Source of the DNA: an uncultured Brachybacterium sp.
Lineage (GTDB): Bacteria > Actinomycetota > Actinomycetes > Actinomycetales > Dermabacteraceae
Length of the DNA: 64,000 nucleotides
Reading direction: 5' to 3'
Assembly (NCBI RefSeq): GCF_947500705.1
Contig: NZ_CANMSY010000009.1
Location: forward strand, 62,001 to 126,000
Shown: piece after piece, positions 36,860 through 47,461 of the stretch
Position numbering within the stretch: the first letter of the stretch is position 1
How the letters are laid out: every line of letters starts with the position of its first letter
Program-made: the position numbers and the translations under genes
The notes under the pieces: generated by a model
What the model was told of the DNA's origin: nothing
The model's database searches: none
The model's input: only the letters and a program-made list of their open reading frames with translations

Positions 36860-37405
36860 ATGATTCTGGCAGAAGCAGGGGGAGAAGTCCCCGGCTGGCG
36901 GCTGCTGATCCCGCTCCCCGAGGAGATCGTCTGGTCGGCGATCTTCCTGCTGATCTTCGTCCTCGTCTTCATGAAGTTCGTGCTCCCGCGCATGAACGCC
37001 GTGCTGGACGAGCGCTCGGAGAAGATCGAGGGCGGCATCCGCAACGCGGAGAAGGTCCAGGAGCAGGTCGACCAGCTCAAGAGCGACCAGGAGCAGGAGC
37101 TCGCTGCCGCACGGCAGGAAGCCGCCTCCATCCGCGAGAAGGCCCGCGCCGACGGTCAGAAGATCGTCGACGAGGCCCGTACCCGTGCCGACTCCGAGAA
37201 CGAGCGCGTGCTCGCCACCGGACGTCAGCAGCTCAGCGCCGAGCGGATCGCCGCCTCGACTGAGCTGCGGGGAGAGGTCGGGACGCTCGCGAGCGATCTG
37301 GCCTCCAAGATCGTCGGCGAGTCCCTCACCGACGATGAGCGCTCCCGCCGAGTGATCGACCGGTTCCTGGACGACCTCGAGTCGAGCCAGACCACCACCC
37401 GATAA
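36860..37405 (+). CDS. atpF: ATP synthase Fo subunit b
   Basis: 181 residues. One membrane helix (about 23-43, I-V-W-S-A-I-F-L-L-I-F) precedes a long charged coiled coil forming the peripheral stalk (about 45-175). The start ATG 36860 is ten bases after the atpE stop. Stop TAA is one of few TAA codons in the window. Confidence 0.95.
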   Translation: MILAEAGGEVPGWRLLIPLPEEIVWSAIFLLIFVLVFMKFVLPRMNAVLDERSEKIEGGIRNAEKVQEQVDQLKSDQEQELAAARQEAASIREKARADGQKIVDEARTRADSENERVLATGRQQLSAERIAASTELRGEVGTLASDLASKIVGESLTDDERSRRVIDRFLDDLESSQTTTR

Positions 37406-37414
37406 GGAACCGTG

Positions 37415-38230
37415 ATGCGAGGAACCTCCTCCACCTCCTTCGCCGAGGTGCTCCGGCAGGCCGAGGCCGCCTTCACCGGCAGCAACGGCGCGCTGGAGTC
37501 CGAGGCCCAGGAGCTGTTCTCGGTGGCTGACGCCATCGACTCCAGCAACCAGCTGGTCCGCACGCTCTCCGATCCCGGCCGTCCGGCCGCGGTCAAGGAG
37601 GCCACCGTGCGCGCCCTGCTGGGCAGCCGGGTCAGCCCGCAGACCCTCGAGCTGACGCTCGAGATCGTGCAGCGGCGCTGGTCCGAGCAGGAGGACATCC
37701 TTGATGCCCTCGAGCTGCTGGGTGCCTCTGCGCTGTTGGCGCAGGCCCAGTCCGAGGGCGTGCTCGAGCAGGTCGAAGGAGAGCTCTTCGAGATCTCCCG
37801 GCTGATCGACGACAGCGGCGACCTCACCGTGGCGCTCGACGGCGCTCGGGAGAACCCTTCGCAGCGTGCCACCATGCTGCGCTCGCTGCTGGAGGGTCGC
37901 ACCCACCGGCTCGCTCTCGCCCTCGCGGCCAGGGCTGTCGGGCGTCGCACGGCGACCAAGCCGGCCCGACGGGTCGAGGAGTTCGCACGTTTCGCCTCCG
38001 ATCGTCGTCGGCGCGTCTTCGCTGCAGTCTCGAGCGCGGTGCCCCTGAACGAGGCGCAGCAGTCCCGACTCGGCGCGGTCCTCGCCGGGATCTACGGCCG
38101 AGAGGTTCAGATGAACCTCCAGGTCGACCCTGATGTCGTGGGCGGTCTCCGGATCCAGGTCGGCGACGACCTCTACGACGCCACCGTGCTGGCCCGGCTC
38201 TCCCGAGCCCGGTCACAGCTGGTGGCCTGA
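37415..38230 (+). CDS. atpH: ATP synthase F1 subunit delta
   Basis: 271 residues, clamping the b stalk to the F1 head. The C-terminal region with V-N-L-Q/M-N-L-Q-V-D-P-D-V-V-G-G-L-R-I-Q-V-G-D (about 232-255) is the OSCP/delta signature. The long N-terminal part is typical of actinobacterial delta. ATG 37415 is preferred over GTG 37412 because AAGGA lies six bases away. Separate from AtpF here, unlike the b-delta fusion of mycobacteria. Confidence 0.93.
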   Translation: MRGTSSTSFAEVLRQAEAAFTGSNGALESEAQELFSVADAIDSSNQLVRTLSDPGRPAAVKEATVRALLGSRVSPQTLELTLEIVQRRWSEQEDILDALELLGASALLAQAQSEGVLEQVEGELFEISRLIDDSGDLTVALDGARENPSQRATMLRSLLEGRTHRLALALAARAVGRRTATKPARRVEEFARFASDRRRRVFAAVSSAVPLNEAQQSRLGAVLAGIYGREVQMNLQVDPDVVGGLRIQVGDDLYDATVLARLSRARSQLVA

Positions 38231-38313
38231 CTCAGACCCGACGCCCCGGCGTCCCCAGCATTTTGTGAAGACCATCCCCCGAGCGGGGAGACCGAGAGGA
38301 AGCGAAGCACCAG

Positions 38314-39939
38314 ATGGCGGAGCTCACGATCAGCCCGGAGGAGATCCGGAACGCACTGGACACTGCGGTGTCCACTTACCAGGCAGGCGCCACCGAGCGC
38401 GAGGAGATCGGCCGCGTCAGCGAAGCCGCCGACGGCATCGCGCGTGTCGAGGGCCTGCCGAACGTCATGGCCAATGAGCTGGTGCGCTTCGAGGACGGCA
38501 CCCTCGGCCTCGCCCTGAACCTCGAGCTGCGCGAGATCGGCGTCGTGGTGCTCGGAGAGTTCACCGGCATCGAGGAGGGCCAGCAGGTGCGTCGGACCGG
38601 CCAGGTCCTCTCCGTGCCCGTCGGCGACGGCTACCTCGGCCGCGTCGTCGACCCGGTCGGCACCCCGATCGACGGCCTCGGCGAGATCGAGACCGTGGGC
38701 CGTCGTGCCCTCGAGCTCCAGGCTCCCGGCGTCATGCAGCGCAAGGCCGTCAAGGAGCCCATGCAGACGGGCCTCAAGGCGATCGACGCGATGACGCCGA
38801 TCGGCCGCGGCCAGCGCCAGCTGATCATCGGCGACCGCCAGACCGGCAAGACCGCCATCGGGATCGACACGATCCTGAACCAGAAGGCGAACTGGGAGTC
38901 GGGCGACCCGGACAAGCAGGTGCGCTGCATCTATGTCGCGATCGGCCAGAAGGGCTCGACCATCGCCTCGGTGCGCGCGACGCTCGAGGAGAACGGCGCG
39001 ATGGAGTACACCACCATCGTCGCCGCCCCGGCCTCCGACCCCGCCGGCTTCAAGTACATCGCCCCCTACACCGGTTCGGCCATCGGCCAGCACTGGATGT
39101 ACGAGGGCAAGCACGTCCTGATCATCTTCGATGATCTCTCGAAGCAGGCTGAGGCCTACCGCGCCGTGTCGCTGCTGCTGCGCCGTCCGCCGGGCCGCGA
39201 GGCCTACCCGGGTGACGTCTTCTACCTGCACTCGCGCCTGCTCGAGCGCTGTGCGAAGCTCTCGGACGAGATGGGCGGCGGCTCGATGACCGGCCTGCCG
39301 ATCATCGAGACCAAGGCGAACGACGTCTCGGCGTACATCCCGACCAACGTCATCTCGATCACCGACGGCCAGTGCTTCCTGCAGTCGGACCTGTTCAACT
39401 CGAACCAGCGCCCCGCGGTTGACGTCGGCATCTCGGTGTCGCGCGTCGGCGGCTCCGCCCAGACCAAGGCCATGAAGTCGGTCTCGGGCACGCTGAAGAT
39501 CGACCTCGCCCAGTACCGCGACCTCGAGGCCTTCGCCATGTTCGCCTCGGATCTCGACGCCGCCTCCAAGCAGCAGCTGAGCCGTGGCGCCCGCCTGATG
39601 GAGCTGCTCAAGCAGTCCCAGTACTCGCCGTTCCCGATGGAGGAGCAGGTCGTCTCGATCTGGGCCGGCACCAAGGGCAAGTTCGACGACCTCGAGGTCG
39701 AGGACGTGCGCGAGTTCGAGGGCCAGCTGCTCGAGCACCTCCGCCACAACGGCGGCGTGCTCGAGGCGATCCGCAGCACCGGCAAGTTCGAGTCCTCGAC
39801 CGAGGAGGAGCTCTCGGGCATCCTCGATCAGGTCAAGCAGGACTACCTCGCCGGAAAGGGCGAGGGCACGGCGCGCAATGACGAGAGCGGCCGCCTGGCG
39901 TCCGAGCAGATCGAGCAGGAGCAGATCGTCCGCGGCTGA
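38314..39939 (+). CDS. atpA: ATP synthase F1 subunit alpha
   Basis: 541 residues. The non-catalytic nucleotide-binding subunit has Walker [10 protein letters not shown] near 174, Walker B region L-I-I-F-D-D-L-S-K, and the conserved P-G-R-E-A-Y-P-G-D block. The C-terminal extension after about 505 is charged and variable. A strong hairpin follows before atpG. Confidence 0.98.
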   Translation: MAELTISPEEIRNALDTAVSTYQAGATEREEIGRVSEAADGIARVEGLPNVMANELVRFEDGTLGLALNLELREIGVVVLGEFTGIEEGQQVRRTGQVLSVPVGDGYLGRVVDPVGTPIDGLGEIETVGRRALELQAPGVMQRKAVKEPMQTGLKAIDAMTPIGRGQRQLIIGDRQTGKTAIGIDTILNQKANWESGDPDKQVRCIYVAIGQKGSTIASVRATLEENGAMEYTTIVAAPASDPAGFKYIAPYTGSAIGQHWMYEGKHVLIIFDDLSKQAEAYRAVSLLLRRPPGREAYPGDVFYLHSRLLERCAKLSDEMGGGSMTGLPIIETKANDVSAYIPTNVISITDGQCFLQSDLFNSNQRPAVDVGISVSRVGGSAQTKAMKSVSGTLKIDLAQYRDLEAFAMFASDLDAASKQQLSRGARLMELLKQSQYSPFPMEEQVVSIWAGTKGKFDDLEVEDVREFEGQLLEHLRHNGGVLEAIRSTGKFESSTEEELSGILDQVKQDYLAGKGEGTARNDESGRLASEQIEQEQIVRG

Positions 39940-39946
39940 TGCGAGC

Positions 39947-39974
39947 TGTCGCCGCCTCTGAGGAGGCGGCGACA
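39947..39974 (+). terminator. Intercistronic hairpin between atpA and atpG
   Basis: 12-bp perfect stem (39947-39958 with 39963-39974) with a TGAG tetraloop. No T run follows, and atpG-atpD-atpC must be expressed, so partial attenuation or mRNA 3'-end protection of the atpA part is likelier than full termination. Confidence 0.6.
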
Positions 39975-40009
39975 CCCGCCCGACGCATCCACCCCGCACG
40001 AGGAGAGAC

Positions 40010-40924
40010 ATGGGAGCCCAGCAGAGGGTTTTTAAGCAGAAGATCCGCTCAGCCCAAGGGATGAAGAAGATCTTCAAGGCCAAGGAGATGGTCGCGGCAT
40101 CGCGCATCGCCAAGGCCCACGCCCGGGTGTTGGCGACGACGCCGTACGCCGAGGCGCTCACGCGCGCCATCGGCTCGGTGGCCACCCATTCCGAGGAGAT
40201 CAACCACCCGTTCCTGGACAGCGAGCGCAGCCGGACGGGCCGTGCGGGGATCCTGATGATCACGGCGGACCGCGGTATGACCGGTCCGTACTCGCACAAC
40301 GTGATCCGGGCTGCCGAGCAGCTCGCGAACACCTTGCGCGACGAGGGCAAGGAGCCGGTGATGTACGTCGTCGGCCGCAAGGGCGAGTCGTACTACCGGT
40401 TCCGCAACCGCCCGCCGCACCGTGCCTGGACCCCCTACAAGGAGAACGAGCTGCCCGACCTCGGTCGGGAGATCGCGGGAGTCCTCACCGGGGACCTCCT
40501 CAGCGATGACCAGTCCGTGCACCTCGATGAGCTGTACGTGGTCGGCACCCAGTTCAAGACCCGTTTCGTCCAGGACACCAAGTCCATCCGGATGGTGCCG
40601 ATGGGAATCGCCGCGCCGGGGACCATCGAATCCCGACCGGCGTTCCCGCTGTACGAGTTCGCTCCCGACGCCGACACCGTCGTCGCGGAGCTGATGCCGC
40701 GGTACGTCCAGTCGAGGATCATCAACATCCTGCTGCAGGCGATGGCCTCGGAGCACGCGTCCACCCAGCGTGCGATGAAGTCGGCCACCGACAACGCGGA
40801 GACCCAGATCCGAAAGTTCACCCGACTGGCGAACTCCGCCCGTCAGGCGGAGATCACCCAGGAGATCACGGAGATCGTCGGCGGAGCCGACGCCCTCTCG
40901 GGATCTGGCCGCACCGAACGCTGA
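40010..40924 (+). CDS. atpG: ATP synthase F1 subunit gamma
   Basis: 304 residues, the rotating central shaft. The N-terminal helix (residues 9-50, including K-I-R-S-A-Q-G-M-K-K-I and K-A-K-E-M-V-A-A-S) and C-terminal helix (R-A-M-K-S-A-T-D-N-A near 260 and Q-A-E-I-T-Q-E-I-T-E-I near 280) are conserved, with a Rossmann-like domain between. GAGGAGAG precedes ATG 40010. Confidence 0.97.
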   Translation: MGAQQRVFKQKIRSAQGMKKIFKAKEMVAASRIAKAHARVLATTPYAEALTRAIGSVATHSEEINHPFLDSERSRTGRAGILMITADRGMTGPYSHNVIRAAEQLANTLRDEGKEPVMYVVGRKGESYYRFRNRPPHRAWTPYKENELPDLGREIAGVLTGDLLSDDQSVHLDELYVVGTQFKTRFVQDTKSIRMVPMGIAAPGTIESRPAFPLYEFAPDADTVVAELMPRYVQSRIINILLQAMASEHASTQRAMKSATDNAETQIRKFTRLANSARQAEITQEITEIVGGADALSGSGRTER

Positions 40925-42711
<1,787 letters not shown>

Positions 42712-42727
42712 ACCGAGTTCGCAGACC

Positions 42728-43168
42728 ATGACCGAGATGAGCATCCCGATCCTCCTGCTGGGGGTCGGGATGCTCATCGTCGTGGCGGCGCTGCTCGTGG
42801 TGCTGCGCCATGTGCTGGTCTCCCGCCGTCGGGGCGCCTTCGAATGCTCGCTGCGGCGCCGGGGGCTGGTGGGCGGCACCAGCTGGCAGCACGGCCTGAT
42901 GCGCTTCGGCAGTGACCGGCTGCGGTGGTTCCGGGCGTTCTCGCTGCGGGTGCGGCCGGAGGTCGTGATCCGACGGATCGACATCCTGGACGTCTCGCGG
43001 CGTCGGCTGCAGTCCCAGGTCGAGGGCGGGGAGGACAGCTATCTCCTCGAGTTCGAACTCCGGGGCGGCCGTGAGATCAGCGCGATCGTGGATCTCGTCT
43101 CCGGAGCGGCGCTGAACTCCTGGCTCGAGGCCGCACCGACCGGGATGGTCCTCGGCGACGCGGACTGA
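42728..43168 (+). CDS. DUF2550 family membrane protein
   Basis: 146 residues: one N-terminal membrane helix (about 4-27) followed by a basic, Arg-rich cytoplasmic domain with W-F-R-A-F-S-L and R-R-I-D-I-L. It matches by synteny the conserved actinobacterial protein after atpC (Rv1312 in M. tuberculosis). Function unknown. ATG 42728 is 16 bases after atpC. ATG 42737 is an alternative. It probably ends the ATP synthase transcript, near a weak hairpin at 43173-43189. Confidence 0.85.
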   Translation: MTEMSIPILLLGVGMLIVVAALLVVLRHVLVSRRRGAFECSLRRRGLVGGTSWQHGLMRFGSDRLRWFRAFSLRVRPEVVIRRIDILDVSRRRLQSQVEGGEDSYLLEFELRGGREISAIVDLVSGAALNSWLEAAPTGMVLGDAD

Positions 43169-43207
43169 GGTCCCCCGCCGAGAGCGGGGCCCCCGAGGCC
43201 CGGCGCC

Positions 43208-44437
43208 TCAGCGATCCACGCGCACGCCGCTGCGCAGCACGGTCACGGGTTTCAGCTGCGCATCCACCAGCACCACATCTGCCCGTCGGCCCGCGGCGAG
43301 CACACCGATCCGGTCCTGCATGCCGAGCACCGTCGCCGGCACCGTGGAGGCTGCGCGCACGGCGCGGACCAGGTCCACCCCGGCTTCGGTGACGGCGAAG
43401 CGCACCACGTCGAGCAGATGTGCGGTGCCGCCGGCGATCGAGGTGCCGCCGGTGAGGGTCGCGACCCCCGCGTCGACCGTGACGTCGAGCGCCCCGAGCC
43501 GGTACTGGCCGTCCGGCATCCCGGCCGCCGCCATCGCATCGGTCACCAGCACCACAGTGTTCTCGGCGGCGATCGAGAAGACGTGGGCGACGGTGCGGGC
43601 ATCCAGATGGACGCCATCGGCGATCACCTCCACCACCAGCTCCCCCCGCGCGGCGGCATCCAGCGCGGCGAGCGCGGGTCCGGGGTCCCGATGATGGATC
43701 GGGCGCATCCCGTTGAAGAGATGGGTCGCGGTGGGCAGGGCGGAGCGGCCGTGCTCCCGCCGCAGCTCGGTGCGGGCGAGCTCGACCGCCCGGGTCATCT
43801 GGGCGCTGGTGCCGTCGGTGTGGCCGAGCGAGGGGAGCGCACCGACCTGGGCCAGTGCCTCGATCACCGCATCGGCACCCTCCGCCTCCGGCGCCACTGT
43901 CATGGTGGCGAGTGCTCCGTCGGCGATCTGGGCGAGCTCGCGCACCAGATCAGCATCACCGCTGGTGATGTGCTCGGGGTTCTGGGCGCCGCGCCGCTCG
44001 ACGGAGATGAACGGTCCTTCGAGATGGATCGCTGCGATCTCGCCGTCGGCGGCGAGCTGCCCGAGATCCGCGACCCGCGAACGCAGCGTCTGCGGATCCG
44101 CGGTGACCAGAGAGGCGACCAGGCTGGTGGTGCCATGACGACGATGCTCGTGCACCGCGGTGAGCAGCTCGCGGGGATCACCGGCGTCGGGGAACGAGGC
44201 CCCGCCGCCACCGTGGCAGTGCAGGTCCACGAGCCCCGGGAGGAGGAGGCCGTCGTGGAAGAGGACCTCCGAGGCCTCGTGCTCCGGAGCCGCTGCGGCG
44301 GGCCCCGCCCAGAGGATGTCGCCGCCGTCGACCAGCAGCAGCGCGTCCGGCACCAGCCCCTGCTCGAGCACGGCGGTCCCGCGCAGGACCAGCTCGGCGG
44401 TGAGTGCGGCGGAGCGCTGAGGCTCGGAGGTGCTCAT
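43208..44437 (-). CDS. nagA: N-acetylglucosamine-6-phosphate deacetylase
   Basis: 409 residues of the amidohydrolase superfamily, releasing acetate from GlcNAc-6-phosphate during amino-sugar or wall recycling. Metal and substrate blocks in order: D-L-H-C-H-G-G near 72, H-L-E-G-P-F near 142, L-G-H-T near 208, H-L-F-N-G-M near 238, D-G-V-H near 268 and V-T-D-A-M near 289 with the catalytic Asp. It follows nucS by 54 bases on the same strand and converges on the ATP synthase operon. No nagB, nagE or other amino-sugar gene is nearby, so it sits alone, unlike the usual nag operon. Confidence 0.95.
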   Translation of the reverse strand: MSTSEPQRSAALTAELVLRGTAVLEQGLVPDALLLVDGGDILWAGPAAAAPEHEASEVLFHDGLLLPGLVDLHCHGGGGASFPDAGDPRELLTAVHEHRRHGTTSLVASLVTADPQTLRSRVADLGQLAADGEIAAIHLEGPFISVERRGAQNPEHITSGDADLVRELAQIADGALATMTVAPEAEGADAVIEALAQVGALPSLGHTDGTSAQMTRAVELARTELRREHGRSALPTATHLFNGMRPIHHRDPGPALAALDAAARGELVVEVIADGVHLDARTVAHVFSIAAENTVVLVTDAMAAAGMPDGQYRLGALDVTVDAGVATLTGGTSIAGGTAHLLDVVRFAVTEAGVDLVRAVRAASTVPATVLGMQDRIGVLAAGRRADVVLVDAQLKPVTVLRSGVRVDR

Positions 44438-44491
44438 GGTCTCTCCAGGTCAGGCGGGAAACCGGGGCCGTGATCGTCACCGGTGCGAGGG

Positions 44492-45199
44492 TCAGAACAG
44501 GCGGGACTCGGCGTCGTCGATTCCGCGCAGAGCGTCATAGTCGAGGGTCACGCAGTCGATGCCGCGGTCACCGGCGAGCACCCGTGCCTGCGGCTTGATG
44601 GCCTGAGCGGCGAAGATGCCGCGCACCGGGGCGAGCAGCGGGTCACGGTTGAGCAGCTCGAGGTAGCGGGTGAGCTGCTCGACGCCGTCGATCTCGCCCC
44701 GTCGCTTGATCTCGATCGCCACGGAACCGCCCGCCTCGTCACGAGCCAGGATGTCCACCGGGCCGATCGCGGTGAAATACTCGCGGCGCACCAGGGACCA
44801 GCCCGTGCCGAGGGTCTCGATGTTCTCCGCCAGCAGAGCCTGCAGATGAGCCTCGACGCCGTCCTTCTGCAGGCCGGGGTCCACACCGAGCTCATGGGAG
44901 GAGTCCTCGAAGACCTCGTGGAGCCTGACCCGCAGCTTGTCGCCCGTCTTCCCATGGACCACATCCCACTGCTCGATCCAGTCGCCGTCGGGGTCGGCGG
45001 CGACCTCCTCATCGCTGCGACGGGTGGTCGACAGCGTGCAGGGAGGGCTCATCCAGTTCAGGGGCTTGTAGCTGCCGCCATCGGAATGGATGAGGACGCT
45101 GCCATCGGCTTTGACGATCAGCAGCCGAGGGGCCAGCGGGAGATGGGCGGTGAGCCGACCGGTGTAGTCGACTGAGCAACGGGCAACGACGAGACGCAC
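44492..45199 (-). CDS. nucS: Mismatch-specific endonuclease NucS/EndoMS
   Basis: 235 residues. In Actinobacteria lacking MutS/MutL, NucS cleaves mismatched DNA in a non-canonical mismatch repair. The N-terminal dimerisation domain (1-110) includes K-P-L-N-W-M. The nuclease domain has the PD-(D/E)XK residues D in G-P-V-D-I-L and E-x-K in A-I-E-I-K-R-R (about 150-170). It ends S-R-L-F, resembling the beta-clamp-binding tail of actinobacterial NucS. GTG 45199 is chosen because the family begins at R-L-V-V/I-A-R-C-S-V. A GTG six codons upstream is less likely. Confidence 0.96.
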   Translation of the reverse strand: MRLVVARCSVDYTGRLTAHLPLAPRLLIVKADGSVLIHSDGGSYKPLNWMSPPCTLSTTRRSDEEVAADPDGDWIEQWDVVHGKTGDKLRVRLHEVFEDSSHELGVDPGLQKDGVEAHLQALLAENIETLGTGWSLVRREYFTAIGPVDILARDEAGGSVAIEIKRRGEIDGVEQLTRYLELLNRDPLLAPVRGIFAAQAIKPQARVLAGDRGIDCVTLDYDALRGIDDAESRLF

Positions 45200-45276
45200 C
45201 CGGCCAGGGTACGGCACCGGCGGGGACGACTCCGTTCCCGCCCTGGGGTATGAGAGTTCGATGAGACGTTCATGAG

Positions 45277-45284
45277 AAGCGCTT
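45277..45284. promoter_or_regulatory. Possible regulator site (AAGCGCTT palindrome)
   Basis: An 8-base palindrome in the 197-base divergent region between nucS and the next plus-strand gene. The sequence resembles LacI-family cores, but its flanks are only partly symmetric. Confidence 0.25.
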
Positions 45285-45396
45285 TACCCAGGTGCAGATG
45301 CTCACTAGGCCCTGGTCTGGGATCCGCGCCGCTCGTATCGTGAACAGGTCCCCGCACCGGTCCCGCACCGGGACCACCCCTAAGGAGCTTCCTACC

Positions 45397-46257
45397 GTGC
45401 AACGACCCCTGGCAGTCCTGCTGATCCTCATCGGAATCGTCGGGCTCGTGCTGGGACGCCTGGGGGAGACCACCTGGGCGCCCGAGACCGAGACCACCGC
45501 GAGCGTCACCCTCGACGACCCAGGCTCGGCCGTGGTGATCGATCCAGGCGTGCTCTACGTGGGCGGCGAGGAGGGGCAGGTCGTCATCGAAGGCGCCTCG
45601 GACGTCTCGGTGATCACCGCCGCGAACGGCGATATCGATGCCTATCTGGAGGACGTGCGCTACACCCGGATCACCGGTGCGAGCGACTGGACCACGCTGA
45701 GCACCCAGGAGGTCAACCCCGAGGGTGCCGCGGAGCTGGTCGACCCCACCTCCTCCGACCTCTGGCGATCGGTCGAGACGGCGCCCAGCCCCTTCACGAT
45801 CGAGATCGAAGAGTTCAGGGCCGCGGAGAACGGGGAGACCCCGCAGCCCTACCGCTCGCTGCTGATCGTCACCGACGGCACCGCACCCGGCGCGGACAAG
45901 GTCTCCATCACCTGGCCGGTCGAGGCCGAGAACGAGTGGGTGCCCTTCGCCTACGCCGGTGGCGCCGCGATCGCCGTCATCGGGCTGGTGCTGCTGGTGG
46001 TCTCCATCGGTGGCCGACGCCGCGATGAGGACGAGGACTCGAGCATCGAGGGCGGGGAGCCCGGCGGGCTCACCGAGCCCGGCGAGCCCGGCCCTGCCGC
46101 TCCGGTCCTGCCCGGTGCCGTGGCCGGGGGGAGCGCCGCCGCTGTGACGACCGTGTCCGGCGGCTCCCCGGCCGCCGACGCGCCCAGCACGGAGGACGAG
46201 GACCCGGATTCTGCGGGACCGGTCCGACTCCTCGGTGATGACGAGGAGCGTCGATGA
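45397..46257 (+). CDS. Two-helix membrane protein of unknown function
   Basis: 286 residues. One helix near the N-terminus (about 4-22, P-L-A-V-L-L-I-L-I-G-I) is followed by an extracytoplasmic domain of about 160 residues, acidic and Thr/Val-rich and probably beta. A second helix (about 187-210) leads to a cytoplasmic Gly/Pro/Ala/Glu tail of about 70 residues. AAGGAG lies nine bases before GTG 45397. The next gene, a Tat lipoprotein, follows within 42 bases, so the pair likely works together at the membrane. I do not recognise a family. It sits where Rv1322-Rv1323 lie between nucS and the thioredoxin-like gene in mycobacteria but is unrelated to thiolases. Confidence 0.75.
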   Translation: MQRPLAVLLILIGIVGLVLGRLGETTWAPETETTASVTLDDPGSAVVIDPGVLYVGGEEGQVVIEGASDVSVITAANGDIDAYLEDVRYTRITGASDWTTLSTQEVNPEGAAELVDPTSSDLWRSVETAPSPFTIEIEEFRAAENGETPQPYRSLLIVTDGTAPGADKVSITWPVEAENEWVPFAYAGGAAIAVIGLVLLVVSIGGRRRDEDEDSSIEGGEPGGLTEPGEPGPAAPVLPGAVAGGSAAAVTTVSGGSPAADAPSTEDEDPDSAGPVRLLGDDEERR

Positions 46258-46298
46258 CCCGCCACGACCTGCCCCACATCGCGTTGAAGGAGACCACC

Positions 46299-47345
46299 AT
46301 GAACAGCCGACCCGTCGGTCGCCGCGGCCTCTTCCTCGGTGCCGGATCCCTGGTCGCGAGCGGTCTGCTCGCCGCCTGCACGACCGAGCCCGCACCGCCG
46401 GAAGCCCCGCCCACGGGCGCGCCGGCCGGGGATCCCACGCCGGTCCAGACCGTGGAGCAGTTCGCGACCATCGTGCCGGAGATCAATGCTGCGGTGGTCG
46501 CCGCCGATGAGGCGCGGGACGCGGCGCAGCTCGCTCCGCGCGTCTCCGGCTCCGCCGTCGAGTTCCGCACCGCCGCCTACGCCATGATCGCAAAAGCGGA
46601 GGAGTGGGCCGAGGACCTCAAGGTCCCCGGCACCGAGCTGATCGTCCCCATGACCTCCGTGACCGCGGAGTTCCCCCGGGTCGCGATCGCACTGGTCCAG
46701 GATTCGGTCGCCGAGGACGGGGTCCCGTACTTCATGGCGCTGCAGCAGGCCGATGCGAAGTCGTCCTACAGCTCCTGGGGCTGGGCGCAGCAGGCCGTGG
46801 GCATCGAGATGCCGGTGGTCGCCAATGAGCAGATCGGGGCGGAGCAGGTCACTGCGGACAGCGAAGGTCTGGTGATGACCCCGGCCGAGGCGCTCGCGCT
46901 CTACGCCACGGTGCTCACCGACGGCGATGCCGCCGACCCGGAGGACCTGCTCGCCGCGAACCCCTTCCAGACCGGCACCCATGAGCGCATCCAGACCGAG
47001 CGCTCCGAGCTCAACGCCGGGGTGGAGTGGAATGAGGCGGCGACAGTCCGTGAGATCTACACGGTCAGGGACGGCGAGCTGCTCGGGCTGCGCACCGATG
47101 ACGGCGGCGCGATCGTGATGGGGACGCTGATGTCCACCCGGAAGGTCTCCATCAAGGACGGCGCCACCATGCGCTACGCCGAGGACAACAAGTACACCAA
47201 GGTGATCGGGAAGAAGGAGTTCACCACCGAGTACATCCGCGAGTACGGCACCCATGTCGCGCTCTACATCCCGTCCCAGGACGCCGGCGGACAGGTGCAG
47301 CCGATCGGTGCCACGCAGACCGCGCTGAATGCGCGCGGCAGCTGA
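46299..47345 (+). CDS. Tat-type lipoprotein of unknown function
   Basis: 348 residues. The signal peptide carries twin arginines (G-R-R-G-L-F-L-G) and a lipobox L-L-A-A-C with Cys28 (counting from ATG 46299). A Pro/Ala-rich linker and a mostly globular acidic domain follow. The tail has two short beta-like blocks (M-R-Y-A-E-D-N-K-Y, H-V-A-L-Y-I-P). AAGGAG six bases upstream decides ATG 46299 over an in-frame ATG 45 bases earlier. Tat export implies folding, and perhaps a cofactor, before secretion. No recognised enzymatic motif. Likely partner of the preceding membrane protein. Confidence 0.78.
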   Translation: MNSRPVGRRGLFLGAGSLVASGLLAACTTEPAPPEAPPTGAPAGDPTPVQTVEQFATIVPEINAAVVAADEARDAAQLAPRVSGSAVEFRTAAYAMIAKAEEWAEDLKVPGTELIVPMTSVTAEFPRVAIALVQDSVAEDGVPYFMALQQADAKSSYSSWGWAQQAVGIEMPVVANEQIGAEQVTADSEGLVMTPAEALALYATVLTDGDAADPEDLLAANPFQTGTHERIQTERSELNAGVEWNEAATVREIYTVRDGELLGLRTDDGGAIVMGTLMSTRKVSIKDGATMRYAEDNKYTKVIGKKEFTTEYIREYGTHVALYIPSQDAGGQVQPIGATQTALNARGS

Positions 47346-47383
47346 CCTGACGGGCACGGCGCCGACCTGACGGGCACAGCGCC
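47344..47383 (+). repeat. 20-bp direct tandem repeat
   Basis: Two adjacent 20-base copies (47344-47363, 47364-47383) differing at one position. The first copy overlaps the lipoprotein stop. Position between two genes suggests either a local duplication or a regulatory duplication. Confidence 0.7.
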
Positions 47384-47421
47384 TACCGCGCGGGACCCAG
47401 CGCACACCGGGCGGGACTCCC

Positions 47422-47427
47422 TAGACT
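47422..47427 (+). promoter_or_regulatory. Possible -10 element for the CnoX-like gene
   Basis: TAGACT, 34 bases before GTG 47462, fits the vegetative -10. No convincing -35 at 17-18 bases. Confidence 0.4.
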
Positions 47428-47461
47428 GGGCCCATCCCGCAGTCATCGAAGGAGTACCCCT

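Noticed and set aside
43165..43211. Bidirectional terminator spanning the DUF2550 and nagA stops
   Set aside because: Only 6-bp arms with a long interior; too weak to list as a feature.
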